From Bog-532 sp963720945 (GTDB taxonomy: Bacteria; Actinomycetota; Actinomycetes; Streptosporangiales; Streptosporangiaceae), in the NCBI GenBank assembly GCA_963720945.1, contig CAVRHH010000006.1, positions 1 through 64,000 of the forward strand: 64,000 nucleotides of DNA, read 5' to 3'. Position 1 is the first letter of the stretch. Each line of letters begins with the position of its first letter. Under the pieces are notes generated by a model. The model had not been told where the DNA came from. It saw only the letters and a list, made by a program, of their open reading frames with translations, and searched no databases. Both the position numbers and the translations under genes were made by a program. This document shows, piece by piece, positions 43,880 through 53,134 of this stretch.

Positions 43880-45526
43880 GTGCTGCCGACGGTGGCCGCC
43901 GTGCTGGACCTGGACGTCGTGCGCCGGGGGCGCCCCGAGGTGCTGGCGGGCCGTGAGCGGCTGGGCGCCCTGGTGCGCTGGGTGCACGCGATGGAGATGG
44001 CCGACGTGGCGCGGCTGCTGCACGGGGGCGAGCTGGTGCTGAGCACCGGCATCGCGCTGCCCGACGATCCGGGCCTGCTCGCGGCGTACGTGGCCGAGCT
44101 GTCCGGGGCCGGGGTGAGCGGGCTGGCGGTGGAACTGGGCCGCCGGTACGAGCGGCTGCCGGACGCGCTGGTCGGCGCGGCCGGGGCGCACGGCCTGCCG
44201 CTGATCGCGTTCCGCCGCGAGGTCCCGTTCGTGGAGATCACCGAGACCGTGCACGCGATGATCATCGACGCGCAGCTGGCGGAGCTGCGGGCATCGGAAC
44301 GGGTGCACGAGACGTTCACGGACCTGTCGGTGGCCGGCGCTCCGCCCGAGGAAATCGTCCGCCAGGCGGCGCTGCTGGCCGGCTGCCCGGTGATCCTGGA
44401 GGATCTGTCGCACCGGGTGCTCGCGTGCGCTCCGGCCCGCGCCAGCCCGCGCCGGCTGCTGGCCGGTTTCGAGCAGCGGGCCCGCGCGGCGGCCGGGACC
44501 GGACGGACCTTCTACGACGAGCGGATGGGCTGGCTGGTCACCACGGTGGGGGCGCGCGGGGAGGACTGGGGGCGCGTCATCCTGGTCCGCGACGGCGCGC
44601 CGGCCGGCCCGGACACCGTGCTCATCGAGCGCGCCGCGAGCGCGCTGGCGCTCGGGCAGCTGCTGACCCGGCAGCAGGAAGGCCTGGAGCGGCAGGCCCA
44701 CCGCACGCTGATCAGCGCGATCGTGGAAAGCGCGCACGCCGATCCGGACGAGGCGGCGGCGCGCGCCCGCGCGCTGGGCGTCCCGGTCAGCGGGCGGCAG
44801 CTGGTCGCGGCCATCGTCCGCATCCGGGATGCGGGACCGGGTATCTCGGCGCACGCCCGGATCGTGGAGGTCACCGAGGCGCTCGCCGACGCCTGCCGGG
44901 ACGGCCGGGTCCCGGCGCTGGTCGGCTCGCTGGACGACGTGCGGGCCGGCGCGCTGGCGTCGCTGCCGGCCCGCGCCGACGCCGATGAGGCCCTGACCGC
45001 CCTGTCGGCGCGGCTGCGCCAGCGGCTCCGGCGGCCCGGGGCGGGCGGTGAGCCGTTCGTGCTCGGTATCGGCACGCCGACCGAGACGCTGCGTGACGTG
45101 CGGCGGTCGTTCCTGGAGGCCCGCCAGGTCGGCGACGTGGCCATCCGGCAGCCCGCGGGCGCGGCGGGCGCCTCCGGCCGCGCCTTCTACCGGCTGCCCG
45201 ACCTGCGGCTGCGCGGCCTGCTGCACCTGCTGCGCGACGACGCCCGGCTGCAGACGTTCGCCGAGCGGGAGCTGGGCCCGCTGCTGGCCGCCGACGACGC
45301 GCACGGCACCAGGCTGCTGGATTGCCTCGCCGCCTACCTGGAGGCGGGCGGCAACAAGGCGGCGGCGGCGCAGCGCGCGCACCTGGCCCGGCCCACCTTC
45401 TACCAGCGGCTGCAGCAGATCGAGCGGATCCTCGGCGCCGACCTCAGCTCGGCCGAGTCCCGCACGTCGCTGCACGTTGCCCTCCTGGCCCAGGCAGCGC
45501 TGAGCCCGGGCGGCCCGATCCGTTAA
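43880..45526 (+). CDS. PucR-family transcriptional regulator
   Basis: The 548-residue protein from GTG 43880 (GGGAGG upstream) has the N-terminal PucR domain (LGALVRWVHAMEMADVARLL, HGGELVLSTGIAL). A GGDEF-like middle and a C-terminal HTH_30 follow (CLAAYLEAGGNKAAAAQRAH, LARPTFYQRLQQIERILG). PucR proteins activate purine, pyrimidine or amino-acid catabolic genes. Divergent placement from the aminotransferase/mmsA pair makes those the likely targets; reductive pyrimidine breakdown yields their substrate beta-alanine. Co-inducer unknown. Confidence 0.85.
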   Translation: MLPTVAAVLDLDVVRRGRPEVLAGRERLGALVRWVHAMEMADVARLLHGGELVLSTGIALPDDPGLLAAYVAELSGAGVSGLAVELGRRYERLPDALVGAAGAHGLPLIAFRREVPFVEITETVHAMIIDAQLAELRASERVHETFTDLSVAGAPPEEIVRQAALLAGCPVILEDLSHRVLACAPARASPRRLLAGFEQRARAAAGTGRTFYDERMGWLVTTVGARGEDWGRVILVRDGAPAGPDTVLIERAASALALGQLLTRQQEGLERQAHRTLISAIVESAHADPDEAAARARALGVPVSGRQLVAAIVRIRDAGPGISAHARIVEVTEALADACRDGRVPALVGSLDDVRAGALASLPARADADEALTALSARLRQRLRRPGAGGEPFVLGIGTPTETLRDVRRSFLEARQVGDVAIRQPAGAAGASGRAFYRLPDLRLRGLLHLLRDDARLQTFAERELGPLLAADDAHGTRLLDCLAAYLEAGGNKAAAAQRAHLARPTFYQRLQQIERILGADLSSAESRTSLHVALLAQAALSPGGPIR

Positions 45527-45795
45527 AAAAAACTCCCCTTTGTTCCGCCCATCCCGGTTTGGGCAGAGTTCCCCGCAGTATGGCCTCGTCTGTTATCAAC
45601 TCCGGGCGTGTCGCGACGGCGACACCTCGAACGTGGCTGCCAGCGTGGCTATAGGAGCCCAGGTCAGCCGCCGTCTACCACATCCTGGCGCGCCAAAACG
45701 AATACAACTACTTAAACTACGGCGCGCACTATCTGCGGGGAATTCTGCCCGGTCTGCGGGGCCGAGGGCGCGGGGAGCTAGCGGCGGCGGGGGGA
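45527..45795. other. Intergenic, A-tract and possible transposase scrap
   Basis: An A8 run (45525-45532) follows the PucR stop. Read on the minus strand it is a T8 run after GGGGAG, a possible terminator for the aldo/keto reductase. A frame at 45675-45740 (VYHILARQNEYNYLNYGAHY) vaguely recalls a transposase C-terminus but is too short to assign. Lower G+C than the neighbours. Confidence 0.35.
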
Positions 45796-46818
45796 CTAGC
45801 GGCGGCGGGCCGCGGCGTCCAGGGCCGGGCTGACCCAGCCGTTGTCGGCGGGGTTGATGGTCACCCCGGGCGCCACGATCGTGTCGATGCGGTCCAGCAC
45901 GTCATCGGAGAGCCCGGCCCCGGCCGCGGCCAGCTGGGACTCCAGATGCTCCATCGTGCGCGGGCCGATGATCGCCGCCGTCACCGCCGGGTGGCGCAGC
46001 ACGAACGCGATGGCCAGCTCGATCAGGCTGATCCCGGCCTCCTCAGCCAGCTCCGCGAGCCGCTCGGCGGCCTCCAGTTTGCGCTGGTTCTCCGGGAGCG
46101 ACATGTCGAACCGGTTAGCGGGGCGGGCCGCCGCGGCCGGCCCGGTCACCTCGGCGTCTTTGCGGTAGCGGCCCGACAGCCAGCCGCCGGCCAGCGGGCT
46201 GTACGGGATCACGCCCATCCCGTACCGCTGGCACGTGGGCAGCACGTCGGCCTCGATCCCGCGGGTGAGGATCGAATACGGCGGCTGCTCGCACACGAAC
46301 CGCTCGCGGGCGCGCTCTTTCGCGGTCCACTGGCCCTCGACGATCGCCGAGACCGGGAAGGTCGAATGCCCGATGTAACGGACCTTTCCCGCTCGCACCA
46401 GGTCGCTGAGCGCGCCGAGCGTCTGATCAAGATCGGTATCGGGGTCGTACCGGTGGATCTGGTACAGGTCGATCCAGTCGGTGCCCAGCCGCCGCAGCGA
46501 GTTCTCGGCCTCCCGGATGATCCAGCGGCGCGAGTTGCCGCGCTGGTTGGGGTCCTCCCCCATCGGCATGTGCACCTTGCTGGCGAGCACGACGCCGTCG
46601 CGCTTGCCCCCGGCGAGCGCCTCACCGACGATGACCTCGGACTCGCCGCCGGAGTAGACGTCGGCGGTGTCGATGAAGTTGATCCCGGCATCCAGCGCGC
46701 GGTCGATGATCCGGATGCTCTCCTTGTGATCCTTGGTGCCCCAGTCGCCGAACATCATGGCCCCGAGGCACAGCTTGCTCACTGAGACGCCCGTACGCCC
46801 CAGACGGCGGTACTCCAT
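45796..46818 (-). CDS. Aldo/keto reductase
   Basis: The 340-residue protein (AAGGAG before ATG 46818) opens MEYRRLGRTGVSVSKLCLGA and carries GINFIDTADVYSGGESEVIV (Asp and Tyr of the tetrad), VVLASKVHMPMG (Lys) and YQIHRYDPDTD (His). FVLRHPAVTAAIIGPRTMEH is the NADPH-binding end. It is a TIM-barrel NADPH-dependent reductase of the general-stress/YajO-like group. The substrate cannot be predicted. Confidence 0.9.
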   Translation of the reverse strand: MEYRRLGRTGVSVSKLCLGAMMFGDWGTKDHKESIRIIDRALDAGINFIDTADVYSGGESEVIVGEALAGGKRDGVVLASKVHMPMGEDPNQRGNSRRWIIREAENSLRRLGTDWIDLYQIHRYDPDTDLDQTLGALSDLVRAGKVRYIGHSTFPVSAIVEGQWTAKERARERFVCEQPPYSILTRGIEADVLPTCQRYGMGVIPYSPLAGGWLSGRYRKDAEVTGPAAAARPANRFDMSLPENQRKLEAAERLAELAEEAGISLIELAIAFVLRHPAVTAAIIGPRTMEHLESQLAAAGAGLSDDVLDRIDTIVAPGVTINPADNGWVSPALDAAARRR

Positions 46819-47104
46819 TGATGACTCCTTATCGGGGCACCGGCCTTCGTGCTGACACGCCGGTGCCCACGTGGTGAATGAGCTGGCTCAGCGCGGTACG
46901 AGCTTGATCGTCGCGGATCGCGCCTCGGGCAACGCCTTTCGTTCCGTTCCTCTAGAGTTCACCGGGTACGGGCGGGAGTTGCGGCGGCCCGGGCGGCGGG
47001 CTCCGCCTTCCCCGGTAACAGTAAGGAAACCCGGCGCCAGCCCGGGATGGCAGTGCCTGTTGTGACCGGTACTGGCAGGGCCTCCCAGGACCCGCCAGGC
47101 CGGC
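46819..47104. other. Intergenic, 286 bp
   Basis: It holds the ribosome binding site of the aldo/keto reductase and a G+C-rich stretch. I see no gene, palindrome or repeat worth naming. Confidence 0.4.
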
Positions 47105-47575
47105 TCACCCCGCCAGGCGGGGCGGGAATCCGCCGGTCGCGACCGGCCCCCACGAGGTGGGCGTGACGCGCAGCAGCGACTTGTCCTGGCGGATCATGGC
47201 CTGCCGGTACCCGTCCCAGTCCGGGTGCTCCCCGGCGATGGCACGGTAGTAATCGACCAGGGCGTCGGCGGCCTCGGGCATGTCGATCACCTCGGCGTCC
47301 CCGTCGACCTGCACCCAGGGGCCGCCGAAGTCATCGGACAGCACCAGGACGCTGACCCGCGGGTCCCGCCGGGCGTTGCGGGTCTTGGCGCGCTCCGGGT
47401 AGGTCGAGACCACGATCCGGCCGCCGCCGCCGACCCCGCAGGTCACGGGTGAGGCCTGCGGGCGGTCGCCGGCCTGCTGGGTGATGATGATCGCCTGGTG
47501 GCGGGGCCGGATGAAGTCGAGCAGTTCGTCCCGGCTGACGGGGGTGTTCGTCGCGATCTGGGGGCTCACCTGCAT
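47105..47575 (-). CDS. PPOX-class F420- or FMN-dependent oxidoreductase
   Basis: The 156-residue split-barrel protein reads DELLDFIRPRHQAIIITQQA, ASPVTCGVGGGGRIVVSTYP, RDPRVSVLVLSDDFGGPWVQ and VDGDAEVIDM, with W-D-G-Y-R at the C-terminus. This is the TIGR03618-like PPOX group, which in actinomycetes commonly uses F420. Cofactor and substrate are unproven. ATG 47575 overlaps the upstream stop by one base (TGATG), so translation is probably coupled. Confidence 0.8.
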   Translation of the reverse strand: MQVSPQIATNTPVSRDELLDFIRPRHQAIIITQQAGDRPQASPVTCGVGGGGRIVVSTYPERAKTRNARRDPRVSVLVLSDDFGGPWVQVDGDAEVIDMPEAADALVDYYRAIAGEHPDWDGYRQAMIRQDKSLLRVTPTSWGPVATGGFPPRLAG

Positions 47576-48750
47576 CACCCTACCCAGATACTGGTCACCT
47601 CCCGCATGGCGGCGTGGTCGGGCCCGGAGGCCAGCCCCGCGTGATACAGCCGCAGATCGGTCGCGCCGGCGGCGAGCACCGCCCGGGCCTTGGCGGGCAG
47701 GTCGCCGGCGATCGCCCCGAGCGCGGCGACGGCCGGGAGGGTGGCCACGATCCGGCGGCCGGGGCCGGCGGCGTTCTTCGTGCGCCGGACGATTTCCTCC
47801 GCGTGCGTGACCGGGCCGGGGCACGCCACGATGATGCCGTCGGCACCGTCCGGGCCGAGGAGCACCGCGGGGTCGTAGGAGGGGTTGGATCCCGCCGCGA
47901 GCGGGCCGGGATCGGCGTGCACGAAGACGTCTGCGCCGGGCGCGGCGTCCCGCACGGCGGCCAGCACGCGGCGCAGGAAAGCGCCGGCCGTGGCGGCGCG
48001 GACCGCGGCGAACGGCCCCGCCAGCCCGCCCAGTTCCGCAGCGAGCGGTGGCGCGGGCGGGGCGAACCCGCCCCCTTGATAGACGGCGTCGAGGGTGGCC
48101 CGGACCCGCCGGGCCAGCTCGCCGGGATCGACGCCGGCGTCCTGCAGCGCGCTGGTGCACGCCGCGCAGAAGCAGGCGTCCAGCAGCCAGCCGGGGGCTC
48201 CCGCCGGAAAGCCGCCGGTCTTGTCGTGCGCGCTGCCGTGGTCGTAGCCGTACCAGCCGCACGCCTCCATTTCGATGCCGTCGGCGCCGTCCAGCGCGGC
48301 CGCCTCGGCGGACAGCGTGGCCGCGTACCCGGCCACGTCCGGCGAGGCGATGCACAGCGCCCACGGGTAGCGGTCGCCGTAGGCGTTGCGCACGGTGCAC
48401 TCGGGATGGGCCGCGCCGAGCCGGCCGTTGTGCGCGACCACCACCCAGGCGTTCACCGTCAGGCCGGCCGCGTGCAGCGCGTCCGCGGCGCGCTCGAACG
48501 AGCCCGTGGCGCCGTCGCCGGGGTCGGCGGGCCGCAGCCGGGCGCCACGCCAGCGGTCCGGATCGGGCCGGTAGTAGACGGCCGCGTCCCGGGTGACCAC
48601 GCGCTGGCCCGGGTGGAACGGGGTGACCGCCCGCACCGCATGGTACGCGGCGGCCAGCGATACCTCGGTGACGCCGAGGCCCGCGATCCGGTCCGGCGCG
48701 GCGGGGTCCCCGTCCACGTCCCACGGGTACAGGTACGCCGATACCGGCAC
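47575..48750 (-). CDS. TIM-barrel-like protein of unknown function, possibly a glycoside hydrolase relative
   Basis: The 391-residue protein starts at GTG 48750, three bases after the ALDH stop. Segments such as VSAYLYPWDVDGDPAAPDRI, VTEVSLAAAYHAVRAVTPFH, AGLTVNAWVVVAHN, YPWALCIASPDVAGYAATLS and DGIEMEACGWYGYDHG suggest an (alpha/beta)8 barrel with Glu/Asp at strand ends. It resembles putative glycoside-hydrolase-like proteins. CFCAAC could bind a metal. No catalytic assignment is made. It lies inside the sugar-acid operon. Confidence 0.55.
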   Translation of the reverse strand: MPVSAYLYPWDVDGDPAAPDRIAGLGVTEVSLAAAYHAVRAVTPFHPGQRVVTRDAAVYYRPDPDRWRGARLRPADPGDGATGSFERAADALHAAGLTVNAWVVVAHNGRLGAAHPECTVRNAYGDRYPWALCIASPDVAGYAATLSAEAAALDGADGIEMEACGWYGYDHGSAHDKTGGFPAGAPGWLLDACFCAACTSALQDAGVDPGELARRVRATLDAVYQGGGFAPPAPPLAAELGGLAGPFAAVRAATAGAFLRRVLAAVRDAAPGADVFVHADPGPLAAGSNPSYDPAVLLGPDGADGIIVACPGPVTHAEEIVRRTKNAAGPGRRIVATLPAVAALGAIAGDLPAKARAVLAAGATDLRLYHAGLASGPDHAAMREVTSIWVG

Positions 48751-48753
48751 CGC

Positions 48754-50219
48754 TCAGCCCGCCCGCGCGGCCAGCCCCGGGGGCAGCAGCTCGGCGGGGA
48801 AACCCTGATAGGCGGCCGGGACCAGCCAGCGGCGGATAGCCGCCGAGCCGACCGAGGTGTAGGCGGGCACGGTCGTGGCGGGCCATGGGCCGCCGTGGTG
48901 CTGCGCCGCGTTCACGGCCACCCCGGTGGGCCAGCCGTTCCAGACGATCCGGCCGACGGTCCGCTCGAACACGGCCACCACCCGCCGCGCCGCTGCCATG
49001 TCGGCCGGGGAACCGGTGTCCCCGTGCACCGAGCCGACAAGGTTGCCGCCGAGGGCGGCCAGCACGGGCAGCAGGTCATCGACGGACGGGTAGGCGATCA
49101 TCAGCCCGGCCGGGCCGAACCGTTCCTTCGACAGCACCGCGATGTCGGCGGCGAACTCCGCCAGGCTGGTCCGGAACAGCCGGGGCGTCGCGCCCCACGG
49201 TCCCTCGCCGGTCGTCCCGGCGGCCACGGCGGTCACCGCGGGATGGGCCTCGATCTCCGCCAGCGCCGCCTCGTACCCCTTGTAGATCCGCTCGGACAGC
49301 ATCGGGCCGCCGCTGGACGCGGTCATCGCGCCGGCGGTCACCGCGGCCAGCGTCACGTCGCCGGCGGGCACGAACAGCAGGCCGGGGTTGGTGCAGAACT
49401 GGCCCGCGCCGAGGGTCAGCGAGCCCGCGTAGCCGGACGCGATCCCGGCACCGCGGGCGGCCGCGGCACCGGGCAGCACCACCACCGGGTTGACCGCGCC
49501 GAGCTCGCCGTAGAACGGGATCGGCACGTCCCGCTCGGCGCAGATCCGGGCCAGCTCGAGGCCGCCCCGGGTGGAGCCGGTGAACCCGGCCGCGCTGATC
49601 GCGGGGTGGGTGAGCAGCCGGACGCCCGCCTCGAACCCGTGCACCAGGCGATGCGTCCCGGCCGGGGCGCCCGCCCCGGCCAGGGCCTCGGCGACGATCT
49701 GCGCGGTCGCTGCGGAGGTGCCCGGATGTCCCTCGTGCGCCTTGACGACCACCGGGCAGCCGGCCGCCAGCGCGGAGGCCGTGTCCCCGCCGGCTACCGA
49801 GAACGCGAACGGGAAGTTGGACGCGGCGAACACCGCGACCGGCCCGGCGGGGTGGCTGATCCGCCGGATCTCCGCGATCCCGCCGCCGGCCGGGCTGGCC
49901 ACCGCGTCGGCGTAGCCGCCGTCCCGGAGCACCCCGGCGAACAGCCGCAGCTGCCCGGTCGTCCGGGCCACCTCCCCGGTTAGCCGGGTCTCGCCCAGCG
50001 CCGTTTCCTCGTCCGCCAGCGGAACCAGCTCACCGGCCCGCGCGTCCAGCGCGTCGGCGACGGCCACCAGGGCCCGGGCACGCCCCTCGTCGCCGAGGCC
50101 GGCCAGGCCGGCCGCGCGGCGGCCGCCGCCGCAACGGCCGCGTCGACCTCGGCGTCGGTCGTCTCCGCCACCGGCTTGCCGGTCCGCTCCCCGGTCCGCG
50201 GGTTGAACCCCTGAATCAT
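48754..50219 (-). pseudogene. 2,5-dioxovalerate-type (ketoglutarate semialdehyde) dehydrogenase, N-terminal frameshift
   Basis: ATG 50219 (GGGAG upstream) gives MIQGFNPRTGERTGKPVAET and AEVDAAVAAAAAARPA. A one-base shift near 50105 moves the rest (LAGLGDEGRARALVAVADAL onward) to another frame. The body shows AVFAASNFPFAFSVAGGDTA, VVVKAHEGHPGTS, GFTGSTRGGLELARICAERD, PFYGELGAVNPVV and the Cys in LGAGQFCTNPG, all typical of KGSADH-type ALDHs. It would oxidise 2-oxoglutarate semialdehyde to 2-oxoglutarate, the last step of the pathway set by its neighbours. The shift may be a sequence error. Confidence 0.8.
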
Positions 50220-50238
50220 CAGACAACTCCCGTCGCGG

Positions 50239-50270
50239 AAATCCCGCCGTTCAGGGCGGGGAGGAGCGCC
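50239..50270 (+). repeat. Short hairpin resembling an IS200/IS605-type right end (omegaRNA scaffold-like)
   Basis: ATCCCGCCGTTCAGGGCGGG followed by GAGGAG has the stem CCCGCC/GGGCGG, short loop and GGAGGA tail that often close tnpB-carrying elements. No tnpB or tnpA is present. Chance similarity of a GC-rich hairpin is possible. Confidence 0.3.
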
Positions 50271-50402
50271 GGGTACGGCGCGGTATAACTGCAGTGTCCA
50301 CGGACCCGCCGCGGGGCATGCGGTGGCAGCGCGGTAAGCCCTCTTGGGTAGTTGACCATGGCGATGATCCGCGAACCTTACCTACCCCCCGGTTTGGGCA
50401 GC

Positions 50403-52157
50403 TTACTGCGCGTTCGGGTCGGGATTGTGGGCGTGGCGGGCCAGGAACATGAAGTCACAGCCCTCGTTGGCCTGGGTGATCTGCTCGGTGAACAGGACGC
50501 CGTAGCCGCGCTCGAACTTCGCCTCCGGTGCCTGCCAGTGCGCTCGCCGCTCGGCCAGTTCGGCGTCGGGCACGTCCAGCCGCAGCTCGCGGGCGGCGGC
50601 ATCCAGGGTGATCCCGTCGCCGGTGCGGACCAGCGCGAGCGGCCCGCCGACGAACGCCTCCGGCGCGACGTGCAGGACGCACGCGCCGTAGCTGGTCCCG
50701 CTCATCCGCGCGTCGGAGATCCGCACCATGTCCCGCACCCCCCGCGCCAGCAGGTAGTCGGGGATGGGCAGCATTCCGTACTCCGGCATCCCGGGGCCGC
50801 CCTTCGGGCCCGCGTTGCGGAGCACCAGAACCGAGTCCGGCGTGACATTCAGCGCCGGGTCGTTAATTCGTTTCTGCATGTCGGTGTAACTGTCGAACAC
50901 GACGGCCGGGCCGGTGTGCTTGAGCAGCCGCGGCTCGGCGGCGATGTGCTTGATGACCGCGCCGTCCGGGGCCAGGTTGCCGCGCAGCACGGCCACCCCG
51001 CCCTCGGCGGACAGCGCGCTGCCTGGCGAGCGGATCACGTCCTCGTCGAATACGGGGACGTCGGTGATCTGCTCGCCGAACGTTCCGCCGCTGACCGTCG
51101 GCCGGCTCAGGTGCAGCGCGCCGGGCACGGTGGCGAGCCGGCCGAGCAGCGCACGCAGGCCCCCCGCGTAGTAGAAGTCCTCCATCAGGTACGTCCCGCT
51201 GGGCCGGATGTTGGCCAGGACGGGGACCCGGCGGGAGATCCCGTCGAAGTCATCCAGGGTCAGCGTGACCCCGGCGCGCCCGGCCATGGCGATCAGGTGG
51301 ATGAGTGCGTTGGTCGACCCGCCGAGGGCCAGCACCGTGGCCGCCGCGTCCTCGAACGCCTCCCGGGTGAGGATGTCCGCGGGCCGCAGGTCGTCCCACA
51401 CCATCTGCACGATCCGCTGGCCGCTGGCCGCGGCCATCCGGTAGTGCGCCGAGTCCACCGCGGGGATCGACGCGGCCCCGGGCAGCGTCATGCCCAGCGC
51501 TTCGGCCGCGGACGTCATGGTGGACGCGGTGCCCATCGTCATGCAGTGGCCGGGTGAGCGGGCGATGCCGCCCTCCAGATCGGCCATCTCGCACTCGCCG
51601 ATCAGCCCGGCCCGCGCGTCGTCCCAGAACTTCCACATGTCGGTGCCGCTGCCGAGCGTCTGCCCCCGGTAGTTGCCGCGCAGCATCGGCCCGGCGGGCA
51701 CGTAGATCGCCGGGATGCCGGCGCTGGCCGCGCCCATCAGCAGCGCCGGGGTCGTCTTGTCGCACCCGCCCATCAGCACCGCGCCGTCGGCCGGGTAGGA
51801 ACGCAGCAGTTCCTCGGTGTCCATGGCGAGCAGGTTCCGGTACATCATCGGAGTCGGCTTCTGGAACGTCTCGGACAGCGTCGCGACCGGGAACTCCACC
51901 GGGAAGCCGCCCGCCTCCAGCACGCCCCGCTTCACCTGCGAAGCCCGTTCCCGCAGGTGCATGTGGCACGGGTTCATCTCCGACCACGTGTTGAGGATCG
52001 CGATGATCGGCTTGCCGAGGTGTTCCTCGGCCGAAATGCCCAGCTGGCGCATCCGCGAGCGGTGGCTGAAGGACCGCAGGCCCGCCGTCCGCTCACTGCC
52101 GAACCAGCCGTGGCTGCGGAGCTGTTCCGGGGCCCTCTTTCCCGGGATACTGGTCAT
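50403..52157 (-). CDS. IlvD/Edd-family sugar-acid dehydratase (arabinonate/xylonate dehydratase type)
   Basis: The 584-residue protein (ATG 52157) has the IlvD/Edd Fe-S and Mg motifs: ILNTWSEMNPCHMHLRERA, DGAVLMGGCDKTTPALLMGA, GTASTMTSAAEALGMTLPGA, GGSTNALIHL and ISDARMSGTSYGACVLHVAP. The NTWSE/NPCH version is the pentonate- or hexonate-type dehydratase rather than IlvD for branched amino acids. It would turn an aldonate into a 2-keto-3-deoxy acid. Its ATG overlaps the stop of the DapA-like gene (ATGA). Confidence 0.88.
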   Translation of the reverse strand: MTSIPGKRAPEQLRSHGWFGSERTAGLRSFSHRSRMRQLGISAEEHLGKPIIAILNTWSEMNPCHMHLRERASQVKRGVLEAGGFPVEFPVATLSETFQKPTPMMYRNLLAMDTEELLRSYPADGAVLMGGCDKTTPALLMGAASAGIPAIYVPAGPMLRGNYRGQTLGSGTDMWKFWDDARAGLIGECEMADLEGGIARSPGHCMTMGTASTMTSAAEALGMTLPGAASIPAVDSAHYRMAAASGQRIVQMVWDDLRPADILTREAFEDAAATVLALGGSTNALIHLIAMAGRAGVTLTLDDFDGISRRVPVLANIRPSGTYLMEDFYYAGGLRALLGRLATVPGALHLSRPTVSGGTFGEQITDVPVFDEDVIRSPGSALSAEGGVAVLRGNLAPDGAVIKHIAAEPRLLKHTGPAVVFDSYTDMQKRINDPALNVTPDSVLVLRNAGPKGGPGMPEYGMLPIPDYLLARGVRDMVRISDARMSGTSYGACVLHVAPEAFVGGPLALVRTGDGITLDAAARELRLDVPDAELAERRAHWQAPEAKFERGYGVLFTEQITQANEGCDFMFLARHAHNPDPNAQ

Positions 52158-53134
52158 GGACGTGCCCCCGTCTGCACGCGGTCTGTCACGTTCAGTCCCG
52201 GCAGGCTCCACGACCGCAGGATGGCCGTCACTGCATCCCGTTCGTTACCGGGCAGAACGCGGCTCGGCGGCCGCACGTCACGGCCACACAAGCCCAGCTG
52301 GGCCAGCGCTTCCTTGACCACGGTCACGTTGTCGGCGGAGCCGTCGGCGGCGCGCAGGTCCTCGAACGGGCGGATCAGCTCCCACGTGTCCATCGCCCCG
52401 GCCAGGTCGCCGGCCCGCAGCGCCCCCAGCAGGGACAGCGACAGCGCCGGGCTGACGTTGGCCAGGCCCGACGTGAAGCCGCGCGCGCCGTAGGCCCAGT
52501 AGCCCGGGGCGTACGGCTCGGCCAGCCCGGCGATCCAGGTGAACCGGTCCAGCCCGGCGTCCCGGGCCACCGCCGCGAACTGCGCGGCGTCCTTCACCCC
52601 GTACTTGATGCCGAGCACGTTCGGGCAGCGCTCGCCGAGTTCGGCGATCTGCGCGCCGGTGACGCGCTCGCTGCGGATGTAGAGCACCACGCCCAGGCCC
52701 GGAACGGCGTCCGCGATCTCCTGGTGGTAGGCCACCCAGCCCGCCGCGGACTGGTAGGGGTGCACCGGCTGATGGATCATGATCATCTCGGCGCCGGTTT
52801 GCCCGGCGTGCCGGGCCGCCGCGGCCGCGCTGGACGTGTCGTGCCCCACCCCGGCCAGGACCGTGGCCCGGCCGCCGCGCGCGATCTGGTCCCGGGCGGC
52901 CTGCACCGCGGTCTCGGTGGCCTGCCGCGCTTCGGCCGGGGTCAGCGCGTAGAACTCGCCGGTGTTGCCGTTCGGTGTGACCACGCTGATCCCGGCGTCC
53001 ACCACGCGCCGGATCAGGTCCGCGTAGGTGCCCCATTCGGGGCTGCCGCCGGGACGCATCGGCGTCACGGGAATGACGACCACCGTGGCCAGCGCCTCTT
53101 TCAGCGCGCTGGCCGTGGACGGGTCAAGGGGCAT
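52154..53134 (-). CDS. DHDPS-family 2-keto-3-deoxy sugar-acid dehydratase or aldolase
   Basis: The 326-residue TIM-barrel protein contains VVIPVTPMRPGGSPEWGTYA, GISVVTPNGNTGEFYALTPA, VLYIRSERVTGAQ and the Schiff-base Lys in VLGIKYGVKDAAQFAAV. Relatives include 5-dehydro-4-deoxyglucarate dehydratase and 2-keto-3-deoxy-L-arabonate dehydratase, which feed the adjacent aldehyde dehydrogenase. Start ATG 53134 follows GGAGGT inside the end of the GntR gene (11-bp overlap). Confidence 0.85.
   Translation of the reverse strand: MPLDPSTASALKEALATVVVIPVTPMRPGGSPEWGTYADLIRRVVDAGISVVTPNGNTGEFYALTPAEARQATETAVQAARDQIARGGRATVLAGVGHDTSSAAAAARHAGQTGAEMIMIHQPVHPYQSAAGWVAYHQEIADAVPGLGVVLYIRSERVTGAQIAELGERCPNVLGIKYGVKDAAQFAAVARDAGLDRFTWIAGLAEPYAPGYWAYGARGFTSGLANVSPALSLSLLGALRAGDLAGAMDTWELIRPFEDLRAADGSADNVTVVKEALAQLGLCGRDVRPPSRVLPGNERDAVTAILRSWSLPGLNVTDRVQTGARP

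Noticed and set aside
45525..45532. A8 tract as a frameshift or phase-variation site in the PucR gene
   Set aside because: The run begins in the PucR stop codon and extends downstream, so it cannot alter the protein.
47614..49983. Open plus-strand frame of 789 codons opposite the barrel and ALDH genes
   Set aside because: Same reason: antisense shadow of real genes, low complexity, no ribosome binding site.
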